Below, piece after piece: positions 52,703 through 53,470 of a DNA stretch of 53,470 bases (positions are counted from its first letter, which is position 1; every line of letters begins with the position of its first letter). The notes beneath the pieces are model-generated. The model saw only the letters and a program-made list of their open reading frames with translations, made no database searches and was not told where the DNA came from. The position numbers and the translations under genes are program-made. Origin of the DNA: Nocardia otitidiscaviarum NBRC 14405. GTDB lineage: Bacteria > Actinomycetota > Actinomycetes > Mycobacteriales > Mycobacteriaceae. The stretch is taken from positions 1-53,470 of the forward strand of contig NZ_BAGD01000105.1 in the NCBI RefSeq assembly GCF_000308635.1, read 5' to 3'.

Positions 52703-53323
52703 TCACAGTCGGCCGTATCCGACCAGGCCGGAAAGCTCCGCGGGCCGATAGCGGTGGATGGTTATGCGCCCGAACTCATTACCCCCCACGGTGGTGATCG
52801 TATCGCCGTCGGCGGCAACCACGAAGTTGGTGTGCTGACTGAACGGACTGGTCTCGCTGTAGAGCACCACATCACCGACCCGCGGTCGATATGAGGGCGA
52901 TTCGAAGCGCCCCTGCTGCTGGTAGTACTCGGTGAGCGTGTACACCCCGGGAATCCGCCACGATCCCGAGTTCGGATTGGCCAGCGGCCGTCCGGCCTCG
53001 CGCAGCACCCAGCTGACGAAATCGGCGCACCACGGCTCCTCGACGCCCTCGGAGTATTCGGTGCCGGCGGGCTGGCGCGCGAATTCGCCGCGCAGCACCT
53101 CCACAATGCGTTTCTGGGTATCGTCCAGCCCCGCCTGCTCGACCGCCGGGAAGTCGCGCAGCCGCTCCCCCGCCACCGCGGGCAGGTGCCCCCGCTGCCA
53201 CCAGCCGACCCCGACCACCGCCAGCACGGTCACCGCCGCGAGCGCCGCCACCGCCGCCACCCAGCGCGCACCCCTGCGACCACGGCCCGCGGACTCCGCG
53301 ACCGATCTCGCACCCACGCTCAT
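52703..53323 (-). CDS. Membrane-anchored CHAP-domain peptidase
   Basis: A 206-residue protein. A short basic N-terminus and one helix (VAAVAALAAVTVLAVVGVGWW, about 21-43) anchor it with the CHAP domain outside. The catalytic Cys is in EEPWCADFVSWVLREAG and the His in SPFSQHTNFVVA, with DVVLYSE between; both are intact. CHAP enzymes cleave peptidoglycan peptides or amide bonds, so a cell-wall role is likely. ATG 53323 has GGGAGGGGAG upstream. The last 147 bp of the window after this gene hold no clear feature. Confidence 0.86.
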   Translation of the reverse strand: MSVGARSVAESAGRGRRGARWVAAVAALAAVTVLAVVGVGWWQRGHLPAVAGERLRDFPAVEQAGLDDTQKRIVEVLRGEFARQPAGTEYSEGVEEPWCADFVSWVLREAGRPLANPNSGSWRIPGVYTLTEYYQQQGRFESPSYRPRVGDVVLYSETSPFSQHTNFVVAADGDTITTVGGNEFGRITIHRYRPAELSGLVGYGRL

Positions 53324-53470
53324 CTCGCTCCCCTCCCGGCGTTTCAACGACCACCTTAGTTCGACGATCGTCGGGCGCATTCGGTTCCGCACCACTCCCA
53401 GCGGCGTCCTGCGTCGTCTCGCAGCGCCGCCCCGGTTCCCGCGCGTTACCGCACCAGCGCTCCCGCGGCT

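Overview
The window is about 53.5 kb of high-GC actinobacterial DNA, most likely a Nocardia or a close relative in the Mycobacteriales. The evidence is gene content and gene order that match my memory of the Mycobacterium tuberculosis Rv1157-Rv1224 region (GlgM/GlgC, RaaS-type ABC operon, SigE-RseA-HtrA-TatB, GpgS-FolP2-FadD6-LOG-DapE/DapD, FadD36, proline catabolism, FdxC, FbiC, MshB, LpqW, TypA, PimE). GTG starts are frequent and genes are tightly coupled by ATGA/GTGA overlaps. No insertion sequence, prophage, rRNA or CRISPR array was seen. Strain identity cannot be told from the sequence alone.

Layout. 1-5154: end of an rRNA-methyltransferase-like gene, an F420-type nitroreductase, the divergent glgM/glgC pair (glycogen, capsular glucan and methylglucose polysaccharide supply) and a lipoprotein. 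5081-9246: two small unknown genes and a drug-efflux ABC operon with its TetR repressor. 9457-14557: an unknown protein, an O-methyltransferase, then the envelope-stress block sigE-rseA-htrA-tatB. 14617-22994: an HTH protein, then gpgS-folP2-fadD6, two LOG proteins and divergent dapE/dapD. 23076-27570: an F420/FMN split-barrel protein, fadD36, and a TetR gene between two MpaB-type oxygenase paralogues. 27571-33926: a gene-poor stretch with 22-bp repeats, proline dehydrogenase and P5C dehydrogenase, a Tat-exported cholesterol oxidase, tRNA-Asp, dapC and fdxC. 34078-41305: MarR with a divergent MFS pump, fbiC, and a three-gene membrane/PH-domain cluster. 41376-47335: lpqW-mshB-sORF-membrane protein operon, typA, a 59-residue Cys-rich ORF under a likely IdeR box, and a pterin dehydratase. 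47277-53323: pimE, a secreted protein, a nonapeptide-repeat protein, a Tat-exported DUF1906 protein, a duplicated-domain protein with a large low-complexity insert, and a CHAP protein.

How the genes work together. Much of the window serves the mycolata envelope and redox physiology: alpha-glucan and methylglucose polysaccharide synthesis (GlgM, GlgC, GpgS), PIM/LAM synthesis (LpqW, PimE), mycothiol (MshB), F420 (FbiC plus candidate F420 users), diaminopimelate for peptidoglycan (DapC, DapD, DapE), envelope stress (SigE/RseA/HtrA) and Tat export (TatB with two visible Tat substrates).

Most notable observations: (i) two likely real genes of under 60 codons, 46788-46967 (Cys-rich, with an iron-box-like operator at its start) and 41870-42028 (inside the mshB operon); (ii) a recurrent TANNNT-N7-start-codon arrangement at ten genes, indicating leaderless mRNAs and settling several start sites; (iii) a seven-unit nonapeptide repeat protein; (iv) an MpaB-TetR-MpaB module; (v) a KstR-like site at the cholesterol oxidase gene. 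Comparisons with named homologues are from memory and were not searched.
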